From Bacillus_CJ salitolerans (GTDB taxonomy: Bacteria > Bacillota > Bacilli > Bacillales > SA4): a DNA stretch of 64,000 bases. The position numbers were made by a program, and so were the translations under genes. Every line of letters starts with the position of its first letter. Position 1 is the stretch's first letter. Of this stretch, positions 18,670 to 27,376 are shown in pieces. The notes beneath the pieces are model-generated. The model was not told the origin of the DNA. It did no database searches and was given only the letters and a program-made list of their open reading frames with translations. The DNA lies in the NCBI RefSeq assembly GCF_042680805.1, contig NZ_JBHUEM010000003.1, forward strand, positions 62,001 through 126,000. The letters are read 5' to 3'.

Positions 18670-19878
18670 ATGGGGAAATTTATCAAGACATCATTAGTAG
18701 CAATTATTATAAGTGGGTTACTATTTTCTGGAGTAACTTATGCTGAGAAGGTTGAAACAACAACAGTTCAGAATCACATTCACAAAGAAATATCATTAGA
18801 AAAGCGTGAATTACCAGAAAGGATTGCAAGATTTACTTTTGATTCAGGCTTAACATTCGAGTATCCGGATGCTATAAGAGGAGTGTATGTTACTGGGCAT
18901 TCAACTGGAGGCAGCCGTTTTGAGAAGTTAGTGCACTTGATGGACACTACTGAGCTTAACGCAATGGTTATCGACATAAAAGATGACTGGGGAAATATCA
19001 CGTATGTACCAGAAGAAACATCGCCTCTACATTCAATTGGAAAACCATATATAAAGAATGTGCGAGAAAAACTAGAAGTATTAGAAGAACATAAAATTTA
19101 TCCAATTGCCCGCGTTGTTGTATTTAAGGACAGTGTGTGGTCAAAGGAAAGACCAGATTTATCCTTTACAGAGAATGGGCAAGTATGGAAAAATGGACGT
19201 GATGAATCTTTTGTTAATCCATTTTTAAAGGAAGTATGGGATCATAATGTGGCAATTGCGATTGAGGCCGCAAAGCTTGGTTTCCAGGAGATACAGTTTG
19301 ATTATGTCCGTTTTCCAGAGGGTTTTGAAAAGAGAGACGAGGTCTTAACCTATAACATGGGAGAATATAAGAATGCAGAATTGGACAATGTTCAAAAGCG
19401 AGTCCAAGCTGTTACAGACTTTGTCAAATATGCGAAAGAGCAACTGGAACCTTACGGTGTGAAGGTTTCTGTAGATATTTTTGGCTACACGGCTACTCTA
19501 CCGGAAGCTCCAGGGATAGGTCAAAATTTCTCCAAAATCTCAGAACATGTTGATGTGATTTCGTCCATGATCTATCCAAGTCACTGGACAGCCTACTTCG
19601 GTATTTCAAAGCCTGATTTAGAGCCATATCGATTAGTTTCTGAATATGCAAAGGTGGAAAATAAAAAGCTAAGTGAATTAGCAAATCCTCCAATCTCGAG
19701 ACCTTGGATTCAAGATTTTACGGCATCTTATTTAGGAAAAGGTAATTACATTAAATACGGAAAAGCAGAGGTAGAGGCACAAATTAAAGCACTTAATGAA
19801 AATGGTATTAAAGAATTTTTACTGTGGAACGCAGGGAACACGTACACTGAAAGTGTTGATTATACCCCATTAAATTAA
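18670..19878 (+). CDS. Putative secreted glycoside hydrolase-like protein (DUF4015)
   Basis: A 402-residue exported protein. An N-terminal signal peptide (MGKFIKTSLVAIIISGLL, cleavage near VTYA) is followed by a TIM-barrel-like domain whose stretches GVYVTGHSTGG, AMVIDIKDDWGN, RVVVFKD and EIQFDYVRFPEG match the DUF4015 putative glycoside hydrolase family. The substrate is unknown; cell-wall sugar polymers are a guess. AGGAG lies 9 bases before the ATG. It occupies the place where B. subtilis has yjbB. Confidence 0.8.
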   Translation: MGKFIKTSLVAIIISGLLFSGVTYAEKVETTTVQNHIHKEISLEKRELPERIARFTFDSGLTFEYPDAIRGVYVTGHSTGGSRFEKLVHLMDTTELNAMVIDIKDDWGNITYVPEETSPLHSIGKPYIKNVREKLEVLEEHKIYPIARVVVFKDSVWSKERPDLSFTENGQVWKNGRDESFVNPFLKEVWDHNVAIAIEAAKLGFQEIQFDYVRFPEGFEKRDEVLTYNMGEYKNAELDNVQKRVQAVTDFVKYAKEQLEPYGVKVSVDIFGYTATLPEAPGIGQNFSKISEHVDVISSMIYPSHWTAYFGISKPDLEPYRLVSEYAKVENKKLSELANPPISRPWIQDFTASYLGKGNYIKYGKAEVEAQIKALNENGIKEFLLWNAGNTYTESVDYTPLN

Positions 19879-19887
19879 TATAAAATA

Positions 19888-19968
19888 AGAACTACATCAA
19901 ATTCCTATGTAGTTCTCAGACTGTAGACAAACTCCCTGTAATATCGAGTTTGCTACAGTCTTTTTATT
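19888..19968 (+). terminator. Tandem terminators after the DUF4015 gene
   Basis: Two hairpins follow the stop codon: AGAACTACAT / ATGTAGTTCT, then GACTGTAG.CAAACTC / GAGTTTG.CTACAGTC followed by TTTTTATTTT. The second is a standard intrinsic terminator. The first hairpin recurs in similar form at 20361-20389. Confidence 0.85.
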
Positions 19969-19976
19969 TTAAACAA

Positions 19977-20108
19977 GGTGATCTTCGCTCCACGGCACTC
20001 GCTTTCCGCAGGTGGGCGGTGAGCCTCCTCGGCGTGAACGCCAGCGGGGTCTCACCGGTCCCACCTACTCCCGCAGGAGTCGAGTGCCATTCCGCTACAA
20101 AGATACAG
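19977..20108. repeat. GC-rich nested palindromic repeat
   Basis: A stretch of about 130 bp far richer in G+C than its AT-rich surroundings. It folds as a set of nested inverted repeats: GGCACTCG / CGAGTGCC outermost, then AGGTGGG / CCCACCT, GGTGAG / CTCACC and GGCGT / ACGCC at the tip. I recall similar GC-rich palindromes (ACTCCCGCAGGAGTC core) being scattered between genes of many Bacillaceae; function unknown. The open frame at 19950-20141 across it is not believable as a gene. The remaining bases to 20309 show nothing recognisable. Confidence 0.8.
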
Positions 20109-20309
20109 ACTTGTTTGGACAGATTTTCTATCGGATATTAAAAGAAGCAGCTGATAAAACGTCTTTGTTGATTCTTACACGTTAAGGCATGTGCTAATAG
20201 AAAAGAAAGTTGTAACGGAAAGAAAACTCGTGCTTATCGCATGGCAAAGTCCAGAAATGGTAAAAAAAAATTAGAGGTCTGAAAATAAACTTGAAAACAC
20301 TTATTATAC

Positions 20310-20393
20310 AAAAAAGGCATCCGAATGAGAGCAATTCGGATGCCTTTTATCGTCACTCTGAGAACTACATTCAATTACGATGTGGTTCTTTTT
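20310..20393 (+). terminator. Two further terminator hairpins without an obvious upstream gene
   Basis: The stem AAAAGGCATCCGAAT / ATTCGGATGCCTTTT (20312-20348) is followed by AGAACTACAT / ATGTGGTTCT plus TTTT (20361-20393). No gene lies immediately upstream on the plus strand. The first can also act on the minus strand for the small convergent gene at 20397. Confidence 0.65.
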
Positions 20394-20396
20394 AAA

Positions 20397-20591
20397 TCAC
20401 TTATTTCTTTTCTTTCCACCAACTTGATTCCAGCCGTTTTGTGTTTGAGCAGAATGATTAAAGCTCTCTGGGTCTCCTTTTCCACCTCCAAAAACCTTTT
20501 CACCAATACCATTTGTAAGAACACCTAATATGGCTGTAATTCCTATCACTAAAAGAGCAACTAATGTAAAATCAACAATATATTCAAACAT
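20397..20591 (-). CDS. Small single-pass membrane protein, unknown function
   Basis: A 64-residue protein: short N-terminus, one hydrophobic helix (DFTLVALLVIGITAILGVL), then a Gly/Asn/Gln-rich hydrophilic tail ending GGKKRNK. I start it at the ATG at 20591 because GGAGGT stands 8 bases upstream; the ATG five codons earlier has no site. No family recognised. Confidence 0.6.
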   Translation of the reverse strand: MFEYIVDFTLVALLVIGITAILGVLTNGIGEKVFGGGKGDPESFNHSAQTQNGWNQVGGKKRNK

Positions 20592-20776
20592 TATATGTAC
20601 CTCCACCTCGTTCCTTTAAAAGGGAATAAGAATAATTCCCTCTATTATTATTGTATTAAATGTTTAGTGAAATGAAAAGAGGGGTAAAGTACTTTTAGAT
20701 ATATACTATCATAAATCGAGTTTTTTTGAAATATTTTGTGTTTATAGAATTCATTATGAAAAAGAGGAGAAGATTC

Positions 20777-21355
20777 ATGAATTGGTATGAGAAACTCAGT
20801 CAATATTTTCCTGTGGAGGAAATGAAGTCAAAAGAACACATGGACGTATTGTTACAAGAAAGAGCTGATATTTATCATAAAGATGAGGGTCCTCATCATG
20901 TGTTAATGTATGCAGAGTTTGATGAGTTTATCTTCATTGATTATTTATTCGTATCAAAGGATGCACGCGGGCAAGGCCTTGGACATAAACTTCTCGAGAA
21001 GTTAAAAGCAAAGGGAAAACCAGTTATTCTTGAGGTTGAACCTGTTAATTATGAGGATACGGATACGGAGAAGAGGCTTAAATTTTATAAAAGAGAAGGG
21101 TTTGTGCATGCACATTCAATAGGTTATAGTAGACGTTCACTCGCAACAAAGGAGATAAATGAAATGGAGATTTTATACTGGTCACCAACTTCTGAAAATG
21201 AAGAAGCGATCTTTGAAGCAATGAAAAAAGCGTATGAAATGATCCATACGTATAAAGATAAACAAATATATGGAGAATCCTATCAAGATGTAGAGGAAGT
21301 ATTAACATTTAAAGATGATCTCGATGATACAACCAATATATTAAAGGATATTTAA
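20777..21355 (+). CDS. yjbC: GNAT-family N-acetyltransferase YjbC
   Basis: A 192-residue GCN5-related acetyltransferase. The acetyl-CoA binding loop reads ARGQGLGHKLL at about residues 71-81. The start at ATG 20777 gives AGAGGAGA as ribosome binding site and the 192-residue length I recall for B. subtilis YjbC. In B. subtilis yjbC and spx form one operon; here a terminator follows yjbC directly and an RND exporter separates the two. Substrate unknown. Confidence 0.85.
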   Translation: MNWYEKLSQYFPVEEMKSKEHMDVLLQERADIYHKDEGPHHVLMYAEFDEFIFIDYLFVSKDARGQGLGHKLLEKLKAKGKPVILEVEPVNYEDTDTEKRLKFYKREGFVHAHSIGYSRRSLATKEINEMEILYWSPTSENEEAIFEAMKKAYEMIHTYKDKQIYGESYQDVEEVLTFKDDLDDTTNILKDI

Positions 21356-21382
21356 AGGGACCCCATGTTGGGTCCCTTTTTA
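21354..21382 (+). terminator. Terminator of yjbC
   Basis: A 10-bp stem AAAGGGACCC / GGGTCCCTTT is followed by TTTTTA, starting at the stop codon. Confidence 0.88.
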
Positions 21383-21389
21383 TACGTTA

Positions 21390-21596
21390 TGAAAGTATAA
21401 GTTTCTGGTGTTAAGTTTGTTACGGCTAAGTCCAACTTCAGCTCCCAGTCAAGATGAAATGGCGACGAACTTTGCCATTTCATCCTAATCGAGGTCAAAT
21501 AACCCTAAATGAGTATAAGGGAAAAAGCACGCTTTTTCTCATTTAGGAACTTTTGCTCTGCCTTAGCCTAAACGGGGCGCCATGAGCCTTTTGTTC
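21390..21596 (+). repeat. Dispersed structured intergenic repeat, copy C
   Basis: The best-preserved copy. It contains the perfect inverted repeat GATGAAATGGC / GCCATTTCATC, then AATCGAGGTCAAATAACC, a long hairpin CCTAAATGAG...AAAAAGC / GCTTTTT..CATTTAGG, CTCTGCCTTAGCCTAAACGG, and the end GGGCGC...GCCTTTTGTTC. It runs directly into the stop codon of the minus-strand RND gene. Confidence 0.85.
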
Positions 21597-24500
21597 AAGA
21601 CTGCTCTGTTACCTGAACCTGTTTTTTCTTGTCAAATAGATAATAAACAACAGGGATTACGATCAAGGTGATCATAGTTGAAACACTCAATCCAAACACA
21701 ATGACAATCGCCATAGGTTGCTGAATTTCAGTCCCCTCTCCAAACCCTAATGTTAGGGGGATGAGTCCTAATATGGTTGTTAATGATGTCATAAAAATCG
21801 GCCTTAGTCTTGTAGGTGCTGCCTGTAGTATTGCCTCCACTGTATCCATCCCACGTTTTTTTAATAAGTTAATCGTATCGACTAGCACTATTGCATTATT
21901 AACAACAATTCCAGCTAAAATGAGCATCCCAACAAGCGAACCTACGCCAAAGGGTTGGTTTGTTATGATCAATCCTACAATAATTCCTATAATAGTAAGT
22001 GGAATAGAGAACATGATAATAAATGGATACTTAAACGATTCAAATTGTCCTGCCATTACCATATAAACAAGAACAACCGCAAGAGAAAGAGCAAGTGATA
22101 ATTTGAAAAATGCATCATTCATTTGCTCATCTTGTCCTCCAAACGTTATTTTATATTGGTTCGAAGGGAACACAATTTGATCACGAAGTGTATTCTCAAT
22201 ATCTTTTGTTACACTTCCTAAATCTCGATCTACGATGGATGCATTGATTGTGATTTCACGTAACCTGTTGGTTCTTGTAATTTGGCTCGGTCCTTGACTT
22301 CGCTCCACTTTTGCAATGGCATGTAATGGAACTTTTGCACCTATTGGAGATGATACTAATAGCTTAGACAAGTTTTCAACAGAGGAAGTATATGTTTCAT
22401 CAACAACAAGCCTAATGTCTAGTTCACTTCCATCTCTAGCAAGGCGACTTGCAACGACTCCCTTTGTTGCATTAGTAATAACAGAAGCGATTTGCGCACT
22501 ACCAATTCCATAATGACTTGCTCTTTCTCGGTCAATATTTACTGTGATTTGAGGGTTTCCTTTTGTGTAATTCGTACTTGGTTCCCTAACACCTTTAACA
22601 TTTGAGATTAGTCTCATCGTATCATCAGCTAGTTGTTCAAGAACAGCAAGATTTGGCCCAGTTATTTTTAGAGAAATGGGATCAGCTGAGAATCCGGACT
22701 CACTAGCCGACACAGACACTTCAGCGTATGGTAAATCCTTTACTTTGGACCTAATTACTTCTGCAATTTCTTGATCGGAACGAGAACGTTCGCCTATAGG
22801 AACTAGCAAGATGGTATAATTTGCTTGATTTGTTTGTGTTCCTGTAGCTAATGAAAAATTATTACCTCCACCAACTGTGACGAAGGTTAAGTCAATTTCT
22901 TTTACATCAATAATCTGTTCATTTATTCTTTCAGTTACATTATACGTAGCATCTAGTGAGCTTCCTTCTGGTAGTTTCACTGACATGTTTATATAACTTT
23001 GATCTTGGGCAGGTAAATATTCTGTACCTATAAAGGGAATTCCAACCAAAGACACCAGTAAGATCGAAAATGTAATGACGACAACCTTTTTAGGGTGATT
23101 AAGCGCCTGTGTCAAAATGGATTTATAATGAACAATGAATGATGTATATCTTGGGTTAATTACTTTTTCCTTCGAATTAAGTTTTAAAAATTGAGATGAG
23201 AACAATGGAACGATAATCAAGGCAGTAAATAATGATGCAAACAAAGAAAACGATACAACAATAGCAAGCGGCTTAAATAATTGAGCTGCTAGACCTTCCA
23301 CAAACACGATTGGTAAAAACACGATAATGGTCGTAAGAGTAGAGGCAATGATTGCCGGACCAACTTCCTTTGTTCCTAGAATGGATGCGTCTTTTTTATT
23401 GTATCCTTCCTGACGGAGCCTATATATATTCTCAAGTATAACGATGGCATTATCGACCATCATTCCTATTCCGAGCGCTAGTCCGCCCATTGTGATTAGA
23501 TTTAGTGAATGTCCACTAAAATACATAAAAACAAAGGTTGTTACAATCGATATCGGTATAGAAAAACCAATTATTAACGTACTTCTAATATTTCGTAAAA
23601 ATAAATACAGGACAAGAGCAGCCAATATACTCCCAATAATCATATTAGAGGTTACAGCAGATATAGATTGGTTTATAAATTTACTTTGATCAAATACTGT
23701 TTTAATTTCGATACCTTCCGGCAAATTCTTATGAAATGACTCTATTTCACGATGAATGGCTTCTGCAACTTGAACTGTATTTGTGCCAGATTGCTTCAAT
23801 ATTGATATACCTACACTTGGCTCACCATCTAAAAAGCTCAATTGCCCGACTGGCTTTAACGTTTCTTGAATGTGAACGAGCTCTTTTAACGGAACAATAC
23901 CTTCTTTTGTAGGAATTGGAAGTGTTTCGATGTCATATATGGTTTCAAACTGACCTGTTATTCGAATAGGGAGTTGTTGATTTTGATCTAGTAGAGAACC
24001 TGCTGGGAGATTTATGTTCTCTGAACCAATCATTTGTTGTAAGTTTTCAAGCGTAACTCCATAGGAAGATAGATGAGTAGGATTTGCAATTAGCCTGATC
24101 TCCGGTTCAGTTCCTCCTTCGATAGTTACCGAGGCAATACCTTCCACGGAATCAAGAAGTGGTTTTATTTGATCCTCAGCTAACCGTTTTGCTTCTGTCA
24201 TCTCATTACTTACATCTTTAACCGCAAGTTGAATGATCGGTAAATCACTAGGATCAAAACGAACGACTCGAGGTGATTGTACACCTGAAGGTAAATAATC
24301 CCGAACTACATCTAATTTTTCTCGCATTTTCAATGCAGCAAAATCCATATCAGTTCCCCAATTAAATGATACGACAATAAGAGCACCTCCATTTTGAGAG
24401 TAGGAGGTGATAGATTCAACATTAGGAATCGTACCCATTGCATTTTCAATAGGTTCTGCTAGTAACTTTTCAATTTCCTGTGGACCTGCCCCATCATAGG

Positions 24501-24648
24501 TTGCGGTTACAGCCGCAATAGGAAAGGTGAGATCAGGAAAGAGATCAACCGTCATATTTTTAACACTTACTCCCCCTAAAATAAGAAGAAGTAGAATGAC
24601 CATTGACATGGCTACGGGACGTAATACTGAAAGTTTGGATAGGTTCAT
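21595..24648 (-). CDS. RND-family efflux transporter (AcrB/SwrC-like)
   Basis: A 1017-residue proton-driven exporter of the AcrB/HAE1 family. It begins MNLSKLSVLRPVAMSMV with the first membrane helix, followed by a large extracytoplasmic porter domain, a six-helix bundle (LALGIGMMVDNAIVILENIY carries the proton-relay Asp), a second porter domain and the final helices (GMLILAGIVVNNAIVLVDTI). In B. subtilis the related SwrC exports surfactin; the substrate here is unknown. It lies 6 bases after the adaptor gene and is cotranscribed with it. The pair is inserted between yjbC and spx. Confidence 0.92.
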   Translation of the reverse strand: MNLSKLSVLRPVAMSMVILLLLILGGVSVKNMTVDLFPDLTFPIAAVTATYDGAGPQEIEKLLAEPIENAMGTIPNVESITSYSQNGGALIVVSFNWGTDMDFAALKMREKLDVVRDYLPSGVQSPRVVRFDPSDLPIIQLAVKDVSNEMTEAKRLAEDQIKPLLDSVEGIASVTIEGGTEPEIRLIANPTHLSSYGVTLENLQQMIGSENINLPAGSLLDQNQQLPIRITGQFETIYDIETLPIPTKEGIVPLKELVHIQETLKPVGQLSFLDGEPSVGISILKQSGTNTVQVAEAIHREIESFHKNLPEGIEIKTVFDQSKFINQSISAVTSNMIIGSILAALVLYLFLRNIRSTLIIGFSIPISIVTTFVFMYFSGHSLNLITMGGLALGIGMMVDNAIVILENIYRLRQEGYNKKDASILGTKEVGPAIIASTLTTIIVFLPIVFVEGLAAQLFKPLAIVVSFSLFASLFTALIIVPLFSSQFLKLNSKEKVINPRYTSFIVHYKSILTQALNHPKKVVVITFSILLVSLVGIPFIGTEYLPAQDQSYINMSVKLPEGSSLDATYNVTERINEQIIDVKEIDLTFVTVGGGNNFSLATGTQTNQANYTILLVPIGERSRSDQEIAEVIRSKVKDLPYAEVSVSASESGFSADPISLKITGPNLAVLEQLADDTMRLISNVKGVREPSTNYTKGNPQITVNIDRERASHYGIGSAQIASVITNATKGVVASRLARDGSELDIRLVVDETYTSSVENLSKLLVSSPIGAKVPLHAIAKVERSQGPSQITRTNRLREITINASIVDRDLGSVTKDIENTLRDQIVFPSNQYKITFGGQDEQMNDAFFKLSLALSLAVVLVYMVMAGQFESFKYPFIIMFSIPLTIIGIIVGLIITNQPFGVGSLVGMLILAGIVVNNAIVLVDTINLLKKRGMDTVEAILQAAPTRLRPIFMTSLTTILGLIPLTLGFGEGTEIQQPMAIVIVFGLSVSTMITLIVIPVVYYLFDKKKQVQVTEQS

Positions 24649-24654
24649 TGGACA

Positions 24655-25872
24655 TCAACTCTCTTTATTGGATACATGTATGGAATCTCCATTTGTTAAG
24701 CGTTCCTTCCCCTCAACAATTACAAATTCTCCTTCTTTCAAACCAGAAGAAACTTGAACTACATCAGATTGTCTAATGCCAATTGTGATTTCTTTGCGTA
24801 TGGCTACCCCTTCTTGAGCAACATAGACATACGGCCGATCTTCTTCAAACAGGATTGAATGAATAGGGATTACCAGTGTATCATTGACTGAATTCGTTAT
24901 TACCGTGGCAGTGGCTTTCATACCGCCCTTTATATGCTGATCGGTATTTTCAATAGGAATTGTTACAGTAAATAAATTAGTTTCAGGATCAATGCTAGGT
25001 GAAATGGATTTTAATTCTCCCTTATAGATCTTATCTATTCCTGCAAAGGTAACATCGACAATCTCTCCTTGTTTCAGCTTTACCACATCAAAGCTATTTA
25101 CATGGAAGGTTGCATTGATTTGATCTAGTTGGATCACAGTTACTAGTGGTATGCTTGGAGCAGCCGTCATTTGTTCTGTTACATTAATTGATGATACAAC
25201 CCCATCAACAGGGGAAGTTATTTCAGTTTGTTCCACTAATCGCTTTGCTTGTTCTACGTTTTGTTTTGCCTGGGATAGTTGAGTTTCTAGTTGCATGATT
25301 GTACCTGACGGCGACTGCTGCATTTGATTTGTAAAAGTCGAGATCTCTGCCTGCTTTAATGTTATTTGTACTGAACTTTCAATGACTTGTTCGAGAGTTA
25401 CATTTTCATTATCATTTTGAAGTTGCTGCAATAAGTCTCTTGTTTCTTCTAATGCATGTTTTACTTCATTTTGTAGATTGTTCAATTGAGTTAGTTGTTC
25501 AGTTGTAGGTAAAGCCTTTTTTGCCGCTGTAATTGCATCTTGTATCTTTGTAACGGCTTCTTTTGCCGCTTGCAGTTGCTTCTTCGCAGCTTCATCATTT
25601 AGTGATACTAGGATGTCTCCCTTGCTTACTTGCTCACCGACCTGTACATGAACACTTTTAACCTCAAAGGGTTGAATTGTGAAGAAAGGTATCTGAACAT
25701 GAGGAATTGCAACTCCAGAGATATCAATCGATTCATTGATTGACTTCTTTTGAACGGAAGCTGTTGTCACGGGTGCTACTTCATTTCGTGAATTTTGTTT
25801 TGTAATTTCTTTCGTAGAGCAGCTACTTAATAAAAAGGAAAGTATAATTAGGAAGAAAAGTTTTTTTCTCAA
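24655..25872 (-). CDS. RND/HlyD-type membrane fusion lipoprotein
   Basis: Adaptor of the RND exporter, 405 residues. The signal peptide ends in the lipobox LLSSC, so the protein is anchored outside the membrane. It then shows a lipoyl half (VQVGEQVSKGDILVSLNDE), a long alpha-helical hairpin rich in Gln/Glu/Lys (about residues 90-220), the returning lipoyl half (ITSPVDGVVSSINV) and a beta-barrel domain (GEIVDVTFAGI). GAGGTGA precedes the ATG. Confidence 0.9.
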   Translation of the reverse strand: MRKKLFFLIILSFLLSSCSTKEITKQNSRNEVAPVTTASVQKKSINESIDISGVAIPHVQIPFFTIQPFEVKSVHVQVGEQVSKGDILVSLNDEAAKKQLQAAKEAVTKIQDAITAAKKALPTTEQLTQLNNLQNEVKHALEETRDLLQQLQNDNENVTLEQVIESSVQITLKQAEISTFTNQMQQSPSGTIMQLETQLSQAKQNVEQAKRLVEQTEITSPVDGVVSSINVTEQMTAAPSIPLVTVIQLDQINATFHVNSFDVVKLKQGEIVDVTFAGIDKIYKGELKSISPSIDPETNLFTVTIPIENTDQHIKGGMKATATVITNSVNDTLVIPIHSILFEEDRPYVYVAQEGVAIRKEITIGIRQSDVVQVSSGLKEGEFVIVEGKERLTNGDSIHVSNKES

Positions 25873-26269
25873 GGATCTTCACCTCTAAAGATTAGGATGT
25901 CTAAAGATAAAATTAACATGTATGGTTTGAAAAAACCAAAAGTTAATCTGCTATTAGAATGAGAAACCTAAAAAATATAGCAAAATTGTGACAAACGTTG
26001 GTTTTCTGTTCAGTTTTTTTGGGTATAGAGTAAAATATCTGAAACTTTTTACGAGGTAGCTCGTCTTATATGTATACATATCATTTTTATGTTTGTTGGA
26101 AGGAGGACGACACTTCACCAATACGTCAAAAAAAGTCAAGAATATGCCCTATGTTTATTTTGTATTTTAGTTTATAATAATAATGTAAATATTTTAATTT
26201 TGTAGTTATTGTAATATAAGTATGAAAATCATTTTCAATAAGGAATTTATATAAAGGAGTGAAGTATAA
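25873..26269. other. Divergent control region between the RND operon and spx
   Basis: 397 bases without a gene. It is very AT-rich towards spx, with TATAAT at 26173-26178 as a possible -10 but no clear -35. The sequence TTTATAATAATAATG just there resembles a PerR box in its left half only. A cleaner palindrome at 26223-26237 is listed separately. Small open frames such as 25954-26139 have no ribosome binding site or protein resemblance. Confidence 0.4.
26223..26237. promoter_or_regulatory. Perfect 7-1-7 palindrome (Fur/PerR-type box) in front of spx
   Basis: TGAAAATCATTTTCA is a perfect inverted repeat of two 7-bp arms around one base, 32 bases before the spx start. It matches the Fur-family consensus TGATAATNATTATCA at 12 of the 14 defined positions. 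Position between promoter and ribosome binding site suggests repression. Which Fur-family protein binds cannot be told. Confidence 0.5.
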
Positions 26270-26668
26270 ATGGTTACATTATATACATCACCAAGTTGTA
26301 CATCATGTCGTAAGGCAAAGTCATGGTTAGAGGAACACGAAATACCATATACAGAACGAAATATTCTATCTGAACCATTATCAATCCAGGAAATTAAAGA
26401 AATACTTCGAATGACAGAGGATGGTACGGATGAAATCATTTCAACTCGATCGAAAATTTTTCAAAAGTTGAATATTAATTTAGAATCTCTACCTCTTCAA
26501 GATTTATATTCACTTATTCAAAAGAATCCAGGTTTATTACGTAGACCGATTATCATTGATGAAAAGCGCTTGCAGGTTGGGTATAATGAAGATGAAATTA
26601 GAAGATTCTTACCAAGAAGAGTTAGAACCTTCCAACTTCGTGAAGCACAAAGACTTGTTAACTTATAG
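26270..26668 (+). CDS. spx: Transcriptional regulator Spx
   Basis: ArsC-like global regulator of thiol and oxidative stress, 132 residues. The redox switch CTSC (Cys10 and Cys13) is intact in SPSCTSCRKAK. It binds the alpha subunit of RNA polymerase; the Gly in the conserved region and RRVRTFQLREAQRLVN C-terminus follow B. subtilis Spx. It is degraded by ClpXP with the adaptor YjbH, encoded at 35534. AAAGGAG precedes the ATG. Here it stands as its own unit rather than in an operon with yjbC. Confidence 0.96.
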   Translation: MVTLYTSPSCTSCRKAKSWLEEHEIPYTERNILSEPLSIQEIKEILRMTEDGTDEIISTRSKIFQKLNINLESLPLQDLYSLIQKNPGLLRRPIIIDEKRLQVGYNEDEIRRFLPRRVRTFQLREAQRLVNL

Positions 26669-26704
26669 AAAAACTTCTACACATTTGTGTAGAAGTTTTT
26701 TTTA
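26668..26704. terminator. Bidirectional terminator between spx and yjbE
   Basis: The stem AAAAACTTCTACACA / TGTGTAGAAGTTTTT is flanked by A and T runs between two convergent genes. Confidence 0.9.
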
Positions 26705-27376
26705 TGCAGCTTTATTACGATTGAAGTACGTATTTCTAGAATATCCCGCGATCAAGACCAATATGATAATGACAATAGGAAGTGCTACCTTCATCATTTC
26801 ATTTCCATGAAAGAAGTCAATCAACCGAGTTTCATGTGTAATCATTTTTCCAGCGGTAAACGCTAAAATACCTGCACCAACGTAAACTAAAGCAGTGAAT
26901 CGTTCCATTAAGTAAAGAATTATTTTACTCCCCCAAATAATTATTGGGACTGAGACTAGTAAGCCAATTATCACTAAAAAGATGTTACCATGTGCAGCTC
27001 CAGCAACAGCAATGACATTATCAAAGCCCATGACAATATCTGCGAATACAATCGTCTTTACAGCAGCAGATAGAGTAACACCAGCTCTTATCTTTGAAGT
27101 ATCATCTTCATCATCAACTAATAACTTATAAGCAATAAATATTAAAAGAACACCACCGACTAATTGGAGAAATGGGATTTTTAGTAAATATACAGCTAAA
27201 ATCGTCAATAAAATCCGTACAACGATGGCTAATCCAGTTCCAAGAAAAATGGCTTTGTTCCTTTGTGATTCAGGTAAGTTCCTACTTGCTAATGCGATCA
27301 CAATGGCATTATCTCCGCCTAGAACGATATCAATTCCAATAATTATGAAAAGTGCTGTCAAAAATTCTACATCCAC
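26702..27376 (-). CDS. yjbE: TerC-family membrane protein YjbE
   Basis: Integral membrane protein of the TerC family (224 residues, about seven helices), related to metal (manganese) exporters. The conserved acidic motifs GIDIVLGGDNAIVIA and DIVMGFDNVIAVAGA are intact. I choose the GTG at 27376 because AAGGGTG lies 6 bases upstream and the protein then begins MDVEFLTALFII, as I recall for B. subtilis YjbE; the open frame runs 33 codons further upstream without support. Confidence 0.85.
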   Translation of the reverse strand: MDVEFLTALFIIIGIDIVLGGDNAIVIALASRNLPESQRNKAIFLGTGLAIVVRILLTILAVYLLKIPFLQLVGGVLLIFIAYKLLVDDEDDTSKIRAGVTLSAAVKTIVFADIVMGFDNVIAVAGAAHGNIFLVIIGLLVSVPIIIWGSKIILYLMERFTALVYVGAGILAFTAGKMITHETRLIDFFHGNEMMKVALPIVIIILVLIAGYSRNTYFNRNKAA

